From NCBI GenBank assembly GCA_019155205.2, contig JAHNZQ020000172.1:2568442-2632441 (forward strand): a stretch of DNA of 64,000 bases. The letters are read 5' to 3'. The stretch is from Gracilaria vermiculophylla (Eukaryota; Rhodophyta; Florideophyceae; Gracilariales; Gracilariaceae). The translations under genes were made by a program, and so were the position numbers. The notes under the pieces are model-generated. The model was not told where the DNA came from. It saw nothing but the letters and a program-made list of their open reading frames with translations, and made no database searches. Positions 10,691 to 21,172 of this stretch are shown here, in pieces. Each line of letters begins with the position of its first letter. Positions within the stretch are counted from its first letter, which is position 1.

Positions 10691-12538
10691 ATGCCACCGT
10701 GGCCGGCGTTCCTGCCGGCGTTGGCGGCCCGTGGCCCGCCGTCGTCCTCTCGCGCCACGTGCGCGCCGCGCCGCGCCGCAGCGCGCGCCTGCTCTGAGCC
10801 GCGCGGCGCGCCGCTGGCGCCGCCGCAGCCGCCGCCGCAGTCGCAGCCTGCGCCGCTGGCCGACGCGCGGCCCGTGCCGCCCATCTTCAGCGGCCCGGAG
10901 GCCGTCGTCGCTGTGCTGCTGGCCGCCGCCGCCGTCCTCACGGACTTTGTCAGAAACGTTGTGCGCCTCTCGTCGGGCGCGCGCGCGCCGTTCGACGTCG
11001 GCGCGGCGCAGAGCAGCGTCGCCGAGCTCAGGGAGGCGCTCCGCCTCAGCCGCGACGTTCTGCAGCACACCGAGCACCGCCTGAGCGCCGCGTCGGCCCA
11101 GCGCGCCGACGCGCAGCACGCGTCCGTGGACGCGGATCGCATGCGCCGCAAGATCGACAGCGCAACCCAGCACGCGGAGGCGGCAGCGCGACATCTGCAC
11201 CACCTGCAGGCGGCGCTGAGCAGCGCGCGGCAGAAGCGCTTGGCCGTTGCGGACGACAAGGGGCGCCTTGACCTGCAACGCCAGCAAGTAGAGGGCCAGA
11301 TTGCCGAAAAGCGCCGTTTGATGCAGCAAATCTCCGAGCAGATCGAGAGCGCGAAAAGAAAACAAGCCCAAATCATGCAGCAAGTCAAGTTCCAGCAGCA
11401 GTTGTTGGACAATCAACTGGAGCAAGCCAGAGCCAAGCTCGCTGCCAGCGATGGCCACGAAAAGACCGAGGCGCACTCAGTAAAGGGCGGCGATTCTGCA
11501 CGCTCAGAGATGAGTTTACAAGAGGTTAAGCGCAACCTAAGTGCGGAGCGCCTCGCGTTGTCGGCGGAGATCGCTGAGGCTCAGGTTGCAAAAGACACCC
11601 TCACACAGGAGGAAATCGATGCGCTGCAATTGCTCAAGCGTGAAATGAAGGCCAAACAAGATGGGATGCGTGCCAAACTGAAAAAGGCTCAGACTACCGT
11701 CGATAGGGAAGAAAGCGAAATTCAACGTCGCGAGGATGCCATTGAGCAAATTCTGGACAGCGTTGACAAGGAGAAGGCCGAGAAAAAGGGTAGTCGAAAT
11801 ACAAGAAAGAGCCTTGTCGGTGACGAGACAGCTCAAGAAGAACTGCATGGGCGAAAGAGTGGTGTGCAAAAAGAGAGCGCAGACGATGCACTGAGCGCAG
11901 TGACAGAGGAAGGTGTAGATGCATTTGAGGACAAACTGGAAACAAGCGAAAAGGCCGCGTCGAAGAGGGGAGAAAGTGATAGAAAAGCGTCAATCACTGC
12001 TGAGGAGGGGAAAGCAACTAAACGAACGAGAACGAGGAGACGCACGGGCTCTGGTGAAGGCGATAGTGCCAACGCTTCTAGCAAAACGCGAAAGCCACGG
12101 GCGGCGAAGAAGGCGGGCGCGGAGACACGCGATGACACGCCACTGACTGTAGAGGAAGCGAAGGCGATTCGAATGTCGATGGAGGGCACATCGATTGAAA
12201 TCGGAGGTACAGTTTTGCCCAATGAGGCTTGGACGCAGACAGAACTCGAGACATCTCGAGGTTTGCGAGACGAAGCAGAGCTTATTGGAGAGCAGTCTGC
12301 TGCGGAGAGTGCGACGCATGGCAAGGATGAAGTGGACAAGGCTGCGGAAGAAGAGGCAGATGCGGCGGTCAGCGACGGCAGACGCAACGAAAACTCGGTT
12401 CGGAAACGGGAGGGCGCATCGTCCGCAGCTCAAAAGGACGCTGGCGAGAGCGCCGGTCCCGAGATGTGGTCAACGAAGGCACAAACGCAAGGCAGACGCA
12501 ACCGGCGCTCCCGCTCCACCAAACAGGAGGAGGTGTAG
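10691..12538 (+). CDS. Membrane-anchored coiled-coil protein, possibly plastid or mitochondrial
   Basis: A 615-residue protein of unknown function. The N-terminus (1-60) is Arg/Ala/Pro/Ser-rich without acidic residues, like an organelle targeting peptide. A hydrophobic segment follows (about 80-103, GPEAVVAVLLAAAAVLTDFV). Long coiled coil covers about 120-365, rich in Gln, Glu, Lys and Arg. The C-terminal 250 residues are charged and low-complexity with basic clusters such as KRTRTRRR. The frame also reads from 10649, but ATG 10691 gives the better leader. GC content falls sharply about 600 bases into the gene. Architecture alone would fit an organelle-envelope tether; this is inference. Confidence 0.7.
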   Translation: MPPWPAFLPALAARGPPSSSRATCAPRRAAARACSEPRGAPLAPPQPPPQSQPAPLADARPVPPIFSGPEAVVAVLLAAAAVLTDFVRNVVRLSSGARAPFDVGAAQSSVAELREALRLSRDVLQHTEHRLSAASAQRADAQHASVDADRMRRKIDSATQHAEAAARHLHHLQAALSSARQKRLAVADDKGRLDLQRQQVEGQIAEKRRLMQQISEQIESAKRKQAQIMQQVKFQQQLLDNQLEQARAKLAASDGHEKTEAHSVKGGDSARSEMSLQEVKRNLSAERLALSAEIAEAQVAKDTLTQEEIDALQLLKREMKAKQDGMRAKLKKAQTTVDREESEIQRREDAIEQILDSVDKEKAEKKGSRNTRKSLVGDETAQEELHGRKSGVQKESADDALSAVTEEGVDAFEDKLETSEKAASKRGESDRKASITAEEGKATKRTRTRRRTGSGEGDSANASSKTRKPRAAKKAGAETRDDTPLTVEEAKAIRMSMEGTSIEIGGTVLPNEAWTQTELETSRGLRDEAELIGEQSAAESATHGKDEVDKAAEEEADAAVSDGRRNENSVRKREGASSAAQKDAGESAGPEMWSTKAQTQGRRNRRSRSTKQEEV

Positions 12539-13500
12539 CAAGTCATCACGCTGGTCGTGATAGCACCGTAGACGTGGTCGCGAAAACAAGTGCAAGGGTG
12601 TAAGGCTGAGATAGCTTCCAAAGTTCAACTTGGCAGTGCATAGCAACGGAGCGAGGGGGTCGCCACTTTGTGCCAGCAGACCTTTAGTAATTGTGGTCAC
12701 GAGGATATAGTTTTTATGGGAATTAACGGCAAGTGGACGACGACGGATATGCTCGCTCACAGCGAACAAGCTAAGACCATCGCTGTGTCATAGTCGTCGT
12801 CCCCACTTGCCTAGGGTTCCTCCCAAGGTTTCCTATAAAAAACCCACCCAGCCGCTCTCGGGTAATACCCGCCTCTGTGTGAACCGTCATCACGCGCTGT
12901 GAACACTCTTCACAGCGAGGGCCGATACTCTCGGAAACTTGAGCGAGGACAACTCCACGCCCACCGGTCAAACTTATTCGAGCTACAGCTCAAATGTCCT
13001 GGGCACTGGACAGTGAGCGCCAGTTTAGTGACTTTCTCCGAAAGCATCGCTACAGGTTCCGCGGCGAGAGTAGATTTGATCCGAATGCTTACACACATCC
13101 TGAAGTGTAAGGTTTTGGGGTACTGCTGCATTTGACATTGCTTTGTCATGATGGAGAATAATGTCATTTTACACCACCCAACAGGCACCTGCTGCGTGGG
13201 CGTGCACCCACCACAGCGGCGCAAATCACAAATGTGGATTATCACGATCAAGGGTGTAGGGTTGTGTTCTCTTCGTGTTACTGCATGTGAGGCAGGAATG
13301 GAAGATTATCTTGACCGTCAAGTTACACAGAGCTCTCACCCTCCTCATTGGAAACCCTGCAAGGGCGCCCACCTTCACCGCACGACCGCTAGTAGCTCTC
13401 TGCTGGGTATTGACGCTTGGTAAATGAAAACCACAGGTTGCCGCCGTTTGCGCTAATCCGAGCTGTCTGAAATAGCTTGTTCAAGCTTCCTCACGCCGTC
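12539..13500. other. Intergenic, no gene recognised
   Basis: Short frames without motifs. Base composition returns to moderate GC. It contains the 3' UTR of the coiled-coil gene and the promoter of the mannosidase gene, neither of which can be delimited. Confidence 0.4.
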
Positions 13501-15144
13501 ATGTTTCGCCGCGCGAATGGTGTCCCTTTGTCGTTGGGATGCTCGCGGCTGCACCTGATGCGAATCGCAAAGCGTCGAATGAGACGAAATTCGCCTCTCA
13601 CTGCTCTAATTCTCTTAACTGCGCTCGCCTCGATACTGCTTACCTGTCTGGTCGCGCGTGTCGCGCTGAATGTTTCGGCGATCTCCACGCCAACTCTACC
13701 TCCCCTTATCGCGCAATCAGCGGATCCTTTATTCGCGTTGTTACGCGAAGATGTGAAGAATGTGACGCGCGTTCTGTACACGACATATATGCACTCTTGC
13801 ATGGGCGAAGATGAATTTGAGCCTGCGACAGGGCGATGTAATCAATGGTTCAACATAGGACTTAGTGCGTTGGATAGTCTGGATACTTTGTTGATTATGG
13901 GGCTGGACGATGAGTACCGAGCGTCGCGTGATTGGGCAGCTTCTTCGCTTCGGTTTGATCAGGTTTCAAGCACTGTTTCGCTGTTTGAAATTGTAATACG
14001 CGCCATAGGCGGAATGAACTCTGCGTACGAACTCACGGGCGATTCTCTTTGGTTGAACAAGACCACTGAATTGGCAGACATGCTCCTGTACGCGTTTGAA
14101 AGCACTCGATCAAAGTGTCCACCATCTGAGGTGTTCATCGGCAATAACATCAGAGAAAGGATGCTCGAAAATCCGTTGCCAACGTTTTCGTCCGCATCAG
14201 AGGTTGGGACGCTTCAGCTGGAGTTCCGCACACTTTCATACCTGTCAAAAAATCCAAAGTACAAGAACGCTGTCGATCACTGCATGAAAATCATAACAGA
14301 CGCTTACCCGAAAAACAGTCTAGTACCACCCTTGTTTGATGTGTCCAAAGGTGTGTTCCACGGCGACCGTCTCACGATCGGAGGCTCTGTTGACTCATTG
14401 TACGAAATGTTAGTGAAGAACTGGGTCATGTCCGGCCGGCGTGACCCAACTCTTCGCTCATTATTTGAGCGATCCGTGCTGGCGATCATGCGTACGTTGA
14501 GTCGAAACAATGGGCACCACTTGTACATCGGTGAGATGAAACGTGATCGCCCGTCAAGTTTCCGCAATCACATGGATCATCTAGCGTGCTTCTTTCCTGC
14601 AACGCTGGCGTACGCCGCGTTGCACGGACTGGGCGGCGGGCTGAATGGTACCGGGAAACGCGATTACCTTCCGATTGCGCGCGAGCTGACGAAGAGCTGT
14701 TTCGATATGACGCGCGGTGTGGAAAACGGGCTGGCGGGCGAAATAACCGTGTTCGTCGATACGCCGGTTCCAAAGAGTGGACAAGACGTGAGCTATCTGC
14801 GGCCGGAAATTGTGGAGGCACTGTATTATATGGATGAGATCGATCCATTGGCGGGTGACACGTACAAGCGAATGGGACATGAAATGTGGAAGAGTATCAG
14901 ACGCTCGGCGCAGATTCCCGGGCGAGAGGATGGACTGCTGTCGACGACGTACGGGCTTCTCGATAGGAGCGGGGAATTGAGTCACAGTGGAAAGCTACAC
15001 TCATTTGTTTTGGCGGAGACGATGAAGTATTTTTACCTGCTGTTTGACGAACGGTCGGAAGGGGCGGCGAGGCTGCCACTGACTGAGTGGGTGTTCAACA
15101 CAGAGGCACATCCAGTGCGAATCCGAGGCGGCGAGCAGAAATAG
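13501..15144 (+). CDS. Class I alpha-1,2-mannosidase, GH47 (ER/Golgi type)
   Basis: A 547-residue type II membrane protein. It has a basic N-tail, a signal anchor at about residues 37-60 (LTALILLTALASILLTCLVA), a short stem, then a full GH47 (alpha/alpha)7 barrel. Recognisable blocks are CNQWFNIGLSALDSLDTLLIMGL, LQLEFRTLSYLS, GSVDSLYEMLVK, MDHLACFFPATLAYAAL and, near the end, HSFVLAETMKYFYLLF. These enzymes trim mannose from N-glycans in the ER or Golgi lumen and feed glycoprotein quality control. The C-terminus ends shortly after the barrel with no ERAD-type extension, which favours a processing mannosidase over an EDEM. The frame can be extended to a TTG at 13477, but the ATG at 13501 is the first real start. 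Confidence 0.93.
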   Translation: MFRRANGVPLSLGCSRLHLMRIAKRRMRRNSPLTALILLTALASILLTCLVARVALNVSAISTPTLPPLIAQSADPLFALLREDVKNVTRVLYTTYMHSCMGEDEFEPATGRCNQWFNIGLSALDSLDTLLIMGLDDEYRASRDWAASSLRFDQVSSTVSLFEIVIRAIGGMNSAYELTGDSLWLNKTTELADMLLYAFESTRSKCPPSEVFIGNNIRERMLENPLPTFSSASEVGTLQLEFRTLSYLSKNPKYKNAVDHCMKIITDAYPKNSLVPPLFDVSKGVFHGDRLTIGGSVDSLYEMLVKNWVMSGRRDPTLRSLFERSVLAIMRTLSRNNGHHLYIGEMKRDRPSSFRNHMDHLACFFPATLAYAALHGLGGGLNGTGKRDYLPIARELTKSCFDMTRGVENGLAGEITVFVDTPVPKSGQDVSYLRPEIVEALYYMDEIDPLAGDTYKRMGHEMWKSIRRSAQIPGREDGLLSTTYGLLDRSGELSHSGKLHSFVLAETMKYFYLLFDERSEGAARLPLTEWVFNTEAHPVRIRGGEQK

Positions 15145-15970
15145 AAAGCAATGGATTGCGAGGAGATGGGCAGAGCGCGGCCTGGGCCGGGCCGCGCGCA
15201 CGCGCCGATCACCGCGGCGGCGGAGCTGGAGCGGCTGGCGAGCGCGCGCGGCGGTGGGCAACGGTGAGGCGCAGCGACTTGAGAAGCCGCTGCGCAGACG
15301 GAGGCGCGCTCGCTGCGCTGTGCGCGCGTAACGGCAACGCTCAGTGTCGGTGATGACGTGCTCGCGACGAATGGGCGAGGGCGATGGCGCGCGTGGAGCG
15401 GCGCAACGGTCGGTGCGCGGCGCGGGCCTCGAATTCGAATTCAAAATTGAGCGCAGCTCGCCCGCGCAACGCTGGCGCCCCGCAGCATTCCCCACGCCGC
15501 AGCAGCGTTGAGCGCCGTCCCTTCCCGCTCGCCGCCCTCATCAACTGCGCGTCCCTTCCAGCATCTGCCGGTCCTACGCCTTTCCACTTCGTGCCATGCC
15601 AATTTCGTAACCGCTACCTTCCCTGCCACATTAACGTCTTCTTTCGCGCCGTCTCACCGCCTTGACTTCGCCCTCGCCTCTTCGCACGCACCCCCCCACA
15701 CCCCATTTAGCGGCACCCAGTTGCTTCGCAGTTGACCACTGACGCCCCCCAACCTTTCCTTAAGCCACCGCACCGCCTTGCTTCCATCGCCACCGCCCAC
15801 TTCACGCCTGGCGTCCCACTTCATCCCCCACTTCTTCACTGCCAACTGCACTTGCACTTCAGCCAATTAGAGATCTCAGCAACACTCCTGACGCTTCCCC
15901 CAGTTCCCATGCACAGTTAGTCTCAGTTCATCGCCTCTCTTTCCATTCCATATATCATCTTCACCCAAGA
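15145..15970. other. Intergenic; pyrimidine-rich leader of the HOOK-like gene
   Basis: A GC-rich first half is followed from about 15500 by a C/T-rich, purine-poor stretch up to the ATG at 15971. That is typical of a 5' UTR/promoter in this window (compare the EDC4-like gene). No gene recognised. Confidence 0.4.
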
Positions 15971-18900
15971 ATGGTCCTCACCGACCCTGTTCCGAATGCC
16001 CCTGTGCTTTCACCTCAAGACTCTCAAATTGCAAACGCAATAACGGCTTGGCTTTGCTCCCTCAACTTGATCGAACCAGGCCTCTCATTCGAGGCAGCCA
16101 CCCGCCAATGCATTACGCTTTGTCGCGTCTTCAACCTTTTTGCCCCACAGCTTCTTTCTGAGCGCGATTTTTTCATCCCTGCTTCCAATGCCGAGGCAAA
16201 CCTCTCTCGTCATCGTCGTTACAACACCCGCCGTCTGGCTAGGTGCCTTGTGCGCCACTTCCACCTCACTCCTTCAGATCCCAACATCTCACTCCCAGAT
16301 GCACAGTCACCACAGCCTCTTGTGCAACTCAGACAAACCGCCAGAGACACTATTCTTTCTCTCTCAGATGCTGCTCGATCAGAAGATGTAGAACCGGTAC
16401 CCGTCATGCTGTCGCTGGCTGAGGTTGTGCTTTGCGCAGCTGTACATAGTGAGAAGAGAGAGCCCTTCATTAAGGCAGTACTGACACTTCCGCCCGACCA
16501 CCAGGACGCTCTTGCGGCATCTATTTGCCGTACTACGGTCGAGAAACCTAAAGATACCCGTGTGCTGGAACAGATCCCTGTCAACGATGAGAATCTCAAC
16601 CTCAGAAACTCCACGCCGTCCAGAATATCAAGCGCTTTGGAAAAGGGAGCAAGTCCTGTTTCTACCCCGCGGGGGATTCCGGTGGCTGACTACAAGGCGC
16701 TTGCTGCTGAACGAGATAACCTTAGAAGAAAGCTCGCTGCTTGTGAATTCGAGAAGAGCAAGGCTGTAGAGCTGTCTCAAGGTTTGAAAACCAATCTTGA
16801 AGAGGCCTCCGACAAGATTCGCTTGCTTGAGGCAAAACAAGAAGAAAGTGTCACAGAATTAGTCAACAAGTCGAAGGCACTCAGTGAGGCGAAGACCGCT
16901 TTACGTGGAGCCCATATTGCTGCAGAAGAAGTGGATATCTTGCGTGCGAAAGCGTCTTCTGCAGAGCAGCTTGAGGCGAGTCTCAAGAGAGCTAGCAAGA
17001 GATTAGAAGAAGTCGCCGACATGCGAAGGGTAAACAAGGACTTGGAAGCTCAACTGACTGCTTTCCGAGAGACAGAAGAACGGCTGTCGAAACACACCGA
17101 GTACTTGGAATCGCAGCTTACATACAGCAACTCTCGCAGTACACAGTTTGCAAAGTTGTCTGAAAGCCTAACAGCTGAGATGGAGAAGAAGGATGGCGAG
17201 ATCAAAGCTCTAAAAGGCGAGAACGCGTCGTTGAAAACCAGTATGGAAGCTGCTAATCAACAATTGGCGGCATTTCTCATGCAATCCCATACGGCGTCGA
17301 GAGATACTGGAATCAATCAGACAACGGAAGAAATGTCTGCTTCGTTGAGAACCCTGAAGTCTGTGGGTCCTGCCAAAATTTCTGATCAGACTAGTGCCTC
17401 AAATATGGAGATGTCCGATGAACTTATCAAGGAGCGTACATGTGATATTTTGTTTGACGACATCGGTATCCGCATGACGTGGGAAGATATCGTGGAATGT
17501 GTCGATGGCGTCATGGATGCTTTGAAAGATCTTAATGCCATGGACGGCACTGAAGATCCTTCTCTGGGAAGCAGCAGTGAGGCAGACATTGAGCCTTCTC
17601 TCTCGATTTCGGAACAACCTCGTATTGTGTCTCAGGCCAGCCGACAGAGCATGGACACAAACACAAGTTACATCGGGAGTGAAGCTGAAAGTAGAATGAG
17701 TCTATTGCCGGACTTCACCGTGATGGACTATCAAGAAAGGATTCAAAAGGGCCACGTTGGAGACGAATTTGACTACGCTGCCAATCATACAAACGTGGAA
17801 GAGATTCCTCTCGGTAGCGAGCAACAATCACCGTTGCCTCCCGCGCAGTGCCAGAAGAAAATAGATTCCATCCCAGCAGAAGGCACGTCCTCTCTAAGCG
17901 GAACCGATGATGATGGTGACTGTGAGCCAGCAGATGAAACGGTGAATGCCACCATACCAAAGCCCTTCAAAGATGCAGGCACAGGTGAGACTGGCTCAAG
18001 CAGTTGTGAGCGGAAAAGCTCCGAAATCGGCACGTTGAAGCGTTCGCCAACCCAGCCTCACTCTCCTTTCATCGCTGAGGATATAATGCATGGAAAGCAA
18101 ACTTTACATTTGCAGTTCGGCTCTAGGCATATTCATTCCGTACGTCACTCCTCTCTCATCCACCTGAGAAATTTGAAGCGCGCCTCTAGCCTTACATTGA
18201 GTAAGAGAAGCGGAATGTCGATGAGTGATTCTCGATCAGACACGACCCGAACACTCGTTCTGCAGACCCACAACGATCTGTTATCGCTTCAGAATACCTT
18301 GGATCTTATGCGCACTGAGAGACAGTCCTCCAGATCCGTTGGAAATCTTGTGCATCAATTGGATATCACTAGGAAACAGCTCAATGACGCTCAAGCTAAA
18401 CTGTTGGAATCCAATGCTGAATGCCAAAATCTCCGGTATGAAATGGATCTCCTGTTGAAGGAAGTTGACGTCTTAACAGCGCAGAGCGCAAAGAAATCTG
18501 AAGAAGAAACTAAAATTATCGAGGAGAAGGAAAGAATGATCAAGCGTTTGCAGGACAGCCTCCGACTCAAAGAGGAAGAGCTTTCCATTTCCAAGCGTGA
18601 GTTCAAGGACGTTTCAGAACATATGGAAAATCTGGAACAGTCGAGGAAATCTCTGGAAGAAAAGTTACGAACTTCAAAGGTTGTTGAGAGAGCTCAGGAA
18701 GTCGAAATCGCACGTCTAAACGCTAAACTAGAATCAAACGCGGTAGTGGCTGCGAAGCTTGATGACGTCATGAAGCGAGCAGATGGGCTTCAAAAGGAGA
18801 TTTCCAAAGAGAGAGAAAACCATCTTCAAGGTATTGCCGAAGCCGTACAACGAGAGCAACGCATCGCTGAGGAAGCTCGCAAGGAAGCCCGACTTATGGC

Positions 18901-19144
18901 GAAGAATCATACAACGATGCTTGAGGATGTTCGGGCAAGTGCTTTAGCTGCTGCCCGCGGCAGCATGAGAGCGAATCAAGAGAGGATCCCAAGGAGAGGA
19001 GCATGGTTCTCAGACTTCTGGAGAAGGTTGCTTCATCTGGAAAGGCTTAACAGTGACTTTTCCACAGGACATACTTCCCCCACATCTTTCGCAGAGAAAG
19101 ACGGAAATAGAGTAAGGAGCCTCCGGTCCAGACGTCAGGGATAG
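15971..19144 (+). CDS. HOOK-domain-like long coiled-coil protein
   Basis: A 1057-residue protein. Residues about 20-195 resemble the N-terminal domain of HOOK-family proteins. An opening AITAWLCSLNL helix is followed by IEPGLSFEAATRQCITLCRV, and later a closing block SLAEVVLCAAVHSEKREPFI, LTLPPDHQDALAASI, matching the order of HOOK blocks (...LLQLILGCAVNCE...). Coiled coil follows (about 235-440), an acidic Ser-rich disordered middle (about 450-690), then a second long coiled coil (about 750-1000). HOOK proteins of animals and fungi link cargo to cytoplasmic dynein (family knowledge). The resemblance is by eye and weak in the middle of the domain, so a generic coiled-coil protein remains possible. 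First in-frame ATG, in pyrimidine-rich leader context. Confidence 0.6.
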   Translation: MVLTDPVPNAPVLSPQDSQIANAITAWLCSLNLIEPGLSFEAATRQCITLCRVFNLFAPQLLSERDFFIPASNAEANLSRHRRYNTRRLARCLVRHFHLTPSDPNISLPDAQSPQPLVQLRQTARDTILSLSDAARSEDVEPVPVMLSLAEVVLCAAVHSEKREPFIKAVLTLPPDHQDALAASICRTTVEKPKDTRVLEQIPVNDENLNLRNSTPSRISSALEKGASPVSTPRGIPVADYKALAAERDNLRRKLAACEFEKSKAVELSQGLKTNLEEASDKIRLLEAKQEESVTELVNKSKALSEAKTALRGAHIAAEEVDILRAKASSAEQLEASLKRASKRLEEVADMRRVNKDLEAQLTAFRETEERLSKHTEYLESQLTYSNSRSTQFAKLSESLTAEMEKKDGEIKALKGENASLKTSMEAANQQLAAFLMQSHTASRDTGINQTTEEMSASLRTLKSVGPAKISDQTSASNMEMSDELIKERTCDILFDDIGIRMTWEDIVECVDGVMDALKDLNAMDGTEDPSLGSSSEADIEPSLSISEQPRIVSQASRQSMDTNTSYIGSEAESRMSLLPDFTVMDYQERIQKGHVGDEFDYAANHTNVEEIPLGSEQQSPLPPAQCQKKIDSIPAEGTSSLSGTDDDGDCEPADETVNATIPKPFKDAGTGETGSSSCERKSSEIGTLKRSPTQPHSPFIAEDIMHGKQTLHLQFGSRHIHSVRHSSLIHLRNLKRASSLTLSKRSGMSMSDSRSDTTRTLVLQTHNDLLSLQNTLDLMRTERQSSRSVGNLVHQLDITRKQLNDAQAKLLESNAECQNLRYEMDLLLKEVDVLTAQSAKKSEEETKIIEEKERMIKRLQDSLRLKEEELSISKREFKDVSEHMENLEQSRKSLEEKLRTSKVVERAQEVEIARLNAKLESNAVVAAKLDDVMKRADGLQKEISKERENHLQGIAEAVQREQRIAEEARKEARLMAKNHTTMLEDVRASALAAARGSMRANQERIPRRGAWFSDFWRRLLHLERLNSDFSTGHTSPTSFAEKDGNRVRSLRSRRQG

Positions 19145-20340
19145 AAGAACTGGTGGTTGCAAGCAAACGCGTATTTGACTTATGTACTCTTTCTATCTTG
19201 CTTACTACAATTTGACCCGCCGAGTCGCACCAGGCTTTGAACAAACTTTTGGGTAGAGGGAGGCTTAAGAAAACTTTCTCGGCAGAATCCTACCCGACGG
19301 TGCGCTATATCTTTGGCTAAGGCTATGTAACAGGGATCATAGCTGCTGGCCGTGTTGCGTCGGTATTTCATTCACCACCCAACGTGTGCTTAATGATATC
19401 ATCTCTTGACTTAAAAGAGTCTTGAGGTCTTCCGGTGGAGAGCTGATCCGCTTTCGAAGACTGTGTTTCGTGAAAGCAATTTCTCTGCGAAGCATAAACC
19501 ACTCAATTCTTAACCCAGCTCACATAGTGTATGTTTCTCATAGCCCAATATAAAATCAGTCGCATTGATTTTGTCGCTCTGATGACTGCTTACCTACGAG
19601 GTTAGTTTGCAAATCTCCGAGCCACCAGCATGCACACAAAATGTGCCGTATTTGCTCCAAATGCGGAGTCCACACTACTTCAGTTCAGCTCAGCGAATCA
19701 AATATACAGATTACGTAGCTTTTGGGAAGCTGCCACTACAAGAAACACAAAACCGACAATGGTGATATCTGTCATGGCCACTGTCCAGAGATAAATTCAC
19801 TAAACAGAGCTGGGACGAACTCCCCGGGATGTGTATCACACCAGTTTGCTGCGCAAAATTGAGGAGTGAGACCAGAAATGTAGGTTTCGCTTTTGAAGGG
19901 GACTCGTGTTTCCTTGAATCTTAGGTAGTTGGAGAGGACGTTTCTCTGACGAACAAAATGGATTGACAGTGATCGAAACCAAAGGCCATGAGAGATTCAC
20001 AGTCTTTATTTCTGAATGTCGTTGTATTAAAAATTAATACCATCGTATGACCCCCTTGTGGTTTCTTAATACTTCGTACTTGCTATTCTCTTCACTGAGT
20101 CTTAGAGCTTGCAGATCATCGCTTCGCAACTTCTACCATTCATATAAAGTAGATTTCTTCGTTTCTCACACATACTGACCCACGCCATTCCGGGATCAAG
20201 ACCGACCCTGTCCATCTGAGCTGGCTATCATCTTGCTTTTTCAACGGTCAGGAAAGATTGTGGGCAACCTCAAAAACAGCTTTCGATGCCACCTATAGCC
20301 TTTTTTTTTCCGCGGCCCTTGAAAAGACCGTGGACGAAAA

Positions 20341-20493
20341 ATGCCAGAAACAGCGAGTTCACAAACGAATGCTGTGAACGAGGTAAAAGAATACGGCCTC
20401 TTCATCCTTCTCCTTGATATTATTATTAAGTTTTTGGGCTTGGGCCGCTGGGCTCCTGTTTCGAACCGTCAACCCAATGAGTCGCTGTTGTGA
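20341..20493 (+). CDS. Possible 50-residue peptide with one hydrophobic helix
   Basis: The ATG frame encodes a polar start (MPETASSQTNAVNEVKEYG), a hydrophobic run (LFILLLDIIIKFLGLG) and a short polar tail. This could be a small membrane peptide. There is no homology that I recognise and a frame this short is expected by chance; it is listed only because of the clean polar-hydrophobic-polar layout in an otherwise empty region. Confidence 0.15.
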   Translation: MPETASSQTNAVNEVKEYGLFILLLDIIIKFLGLGRWAPVSNRQPNESLL

Positions 20494-20884
20494 GAAGGGC
20501 CAAACATATTCTTTTACTCTGTAGTTGTTTTGAAAACCAACGACTGAAACAAGTTTAGGGCGTTAAACATGTATTTAATGTTCGCGAAGGACAATGGAGT
20601 CATAGTCAGTAGTGACAATGTTCTTTTCATACTGTTTTAGAGCTAATTGCGACCTTGTACGGTAGGAACGGAAACAATTGATGTTCTATTTGAAGCATTA
20701 CCGAAAGACACAATCTTGATGGGTTCTTGAGCCATTTTGGTGAAGTTGCGAGAGACAACCCGCTACGAACTTGCCACTATTTGACATGTAAAACGCCCAC
20801 TATGGACTCGACTTATCATCAGTTTCGGTTTATAACGTTTTCGTTAGAACGGCTCGAGTGTTCCGATCAGTGACAGTCAGATAA

Positions 20885-21172
20885 ATGATCACTGAAAATC
20901 TTCGGAGCATGAACAAGCTAGTAACGGAAAAATTCCAAGTCACTGTCACAAAGGTCTTGATTGATGATCCTCTTTCGTTTGCCCGCTTCTATGTGACTCT
21001 AAACGTGATTGTATCAATTCTTGACAAAGATTCATATGCTCGAAACAGAAACAGGTTTGAAGCGCTAATTGCTGTTCATACGGAGCAAAGGTCTCGTGAC
21101 AGTAAACCACTAGTCAGCGTAGAAGTTATAGGAAAATTAGATGATAGCCAAGATCGCACACTCTACGCATGA
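20885..21172 (+). CDS. Hypothetical 95-residue protein
   Basis: An ATG-initiated frame with an ordinary mix of residues and no low complexity (MITENLRSMNKLVTEKF at the start). Not recognised. It has no signal peptide or membrane segment. It may be a chance frame or an exon of an unresolved gene. Confidence 0.2.
   Translation: MITENLRSMNKLVTEKFQVTVTKVLIDDPLSFARFYVTLNVIVSILDKDSYARNRNRFEALIAVHTEQRSRDSKPLVSVEVIGKLDDSQDRTLYA

Noticed and set aside
20440..20500. Possible tRNA T-arm (TTCGAAC) near 20460
   Set aside because: No matching acceptor stem, D-arm or anticodon arm could be folded around it.
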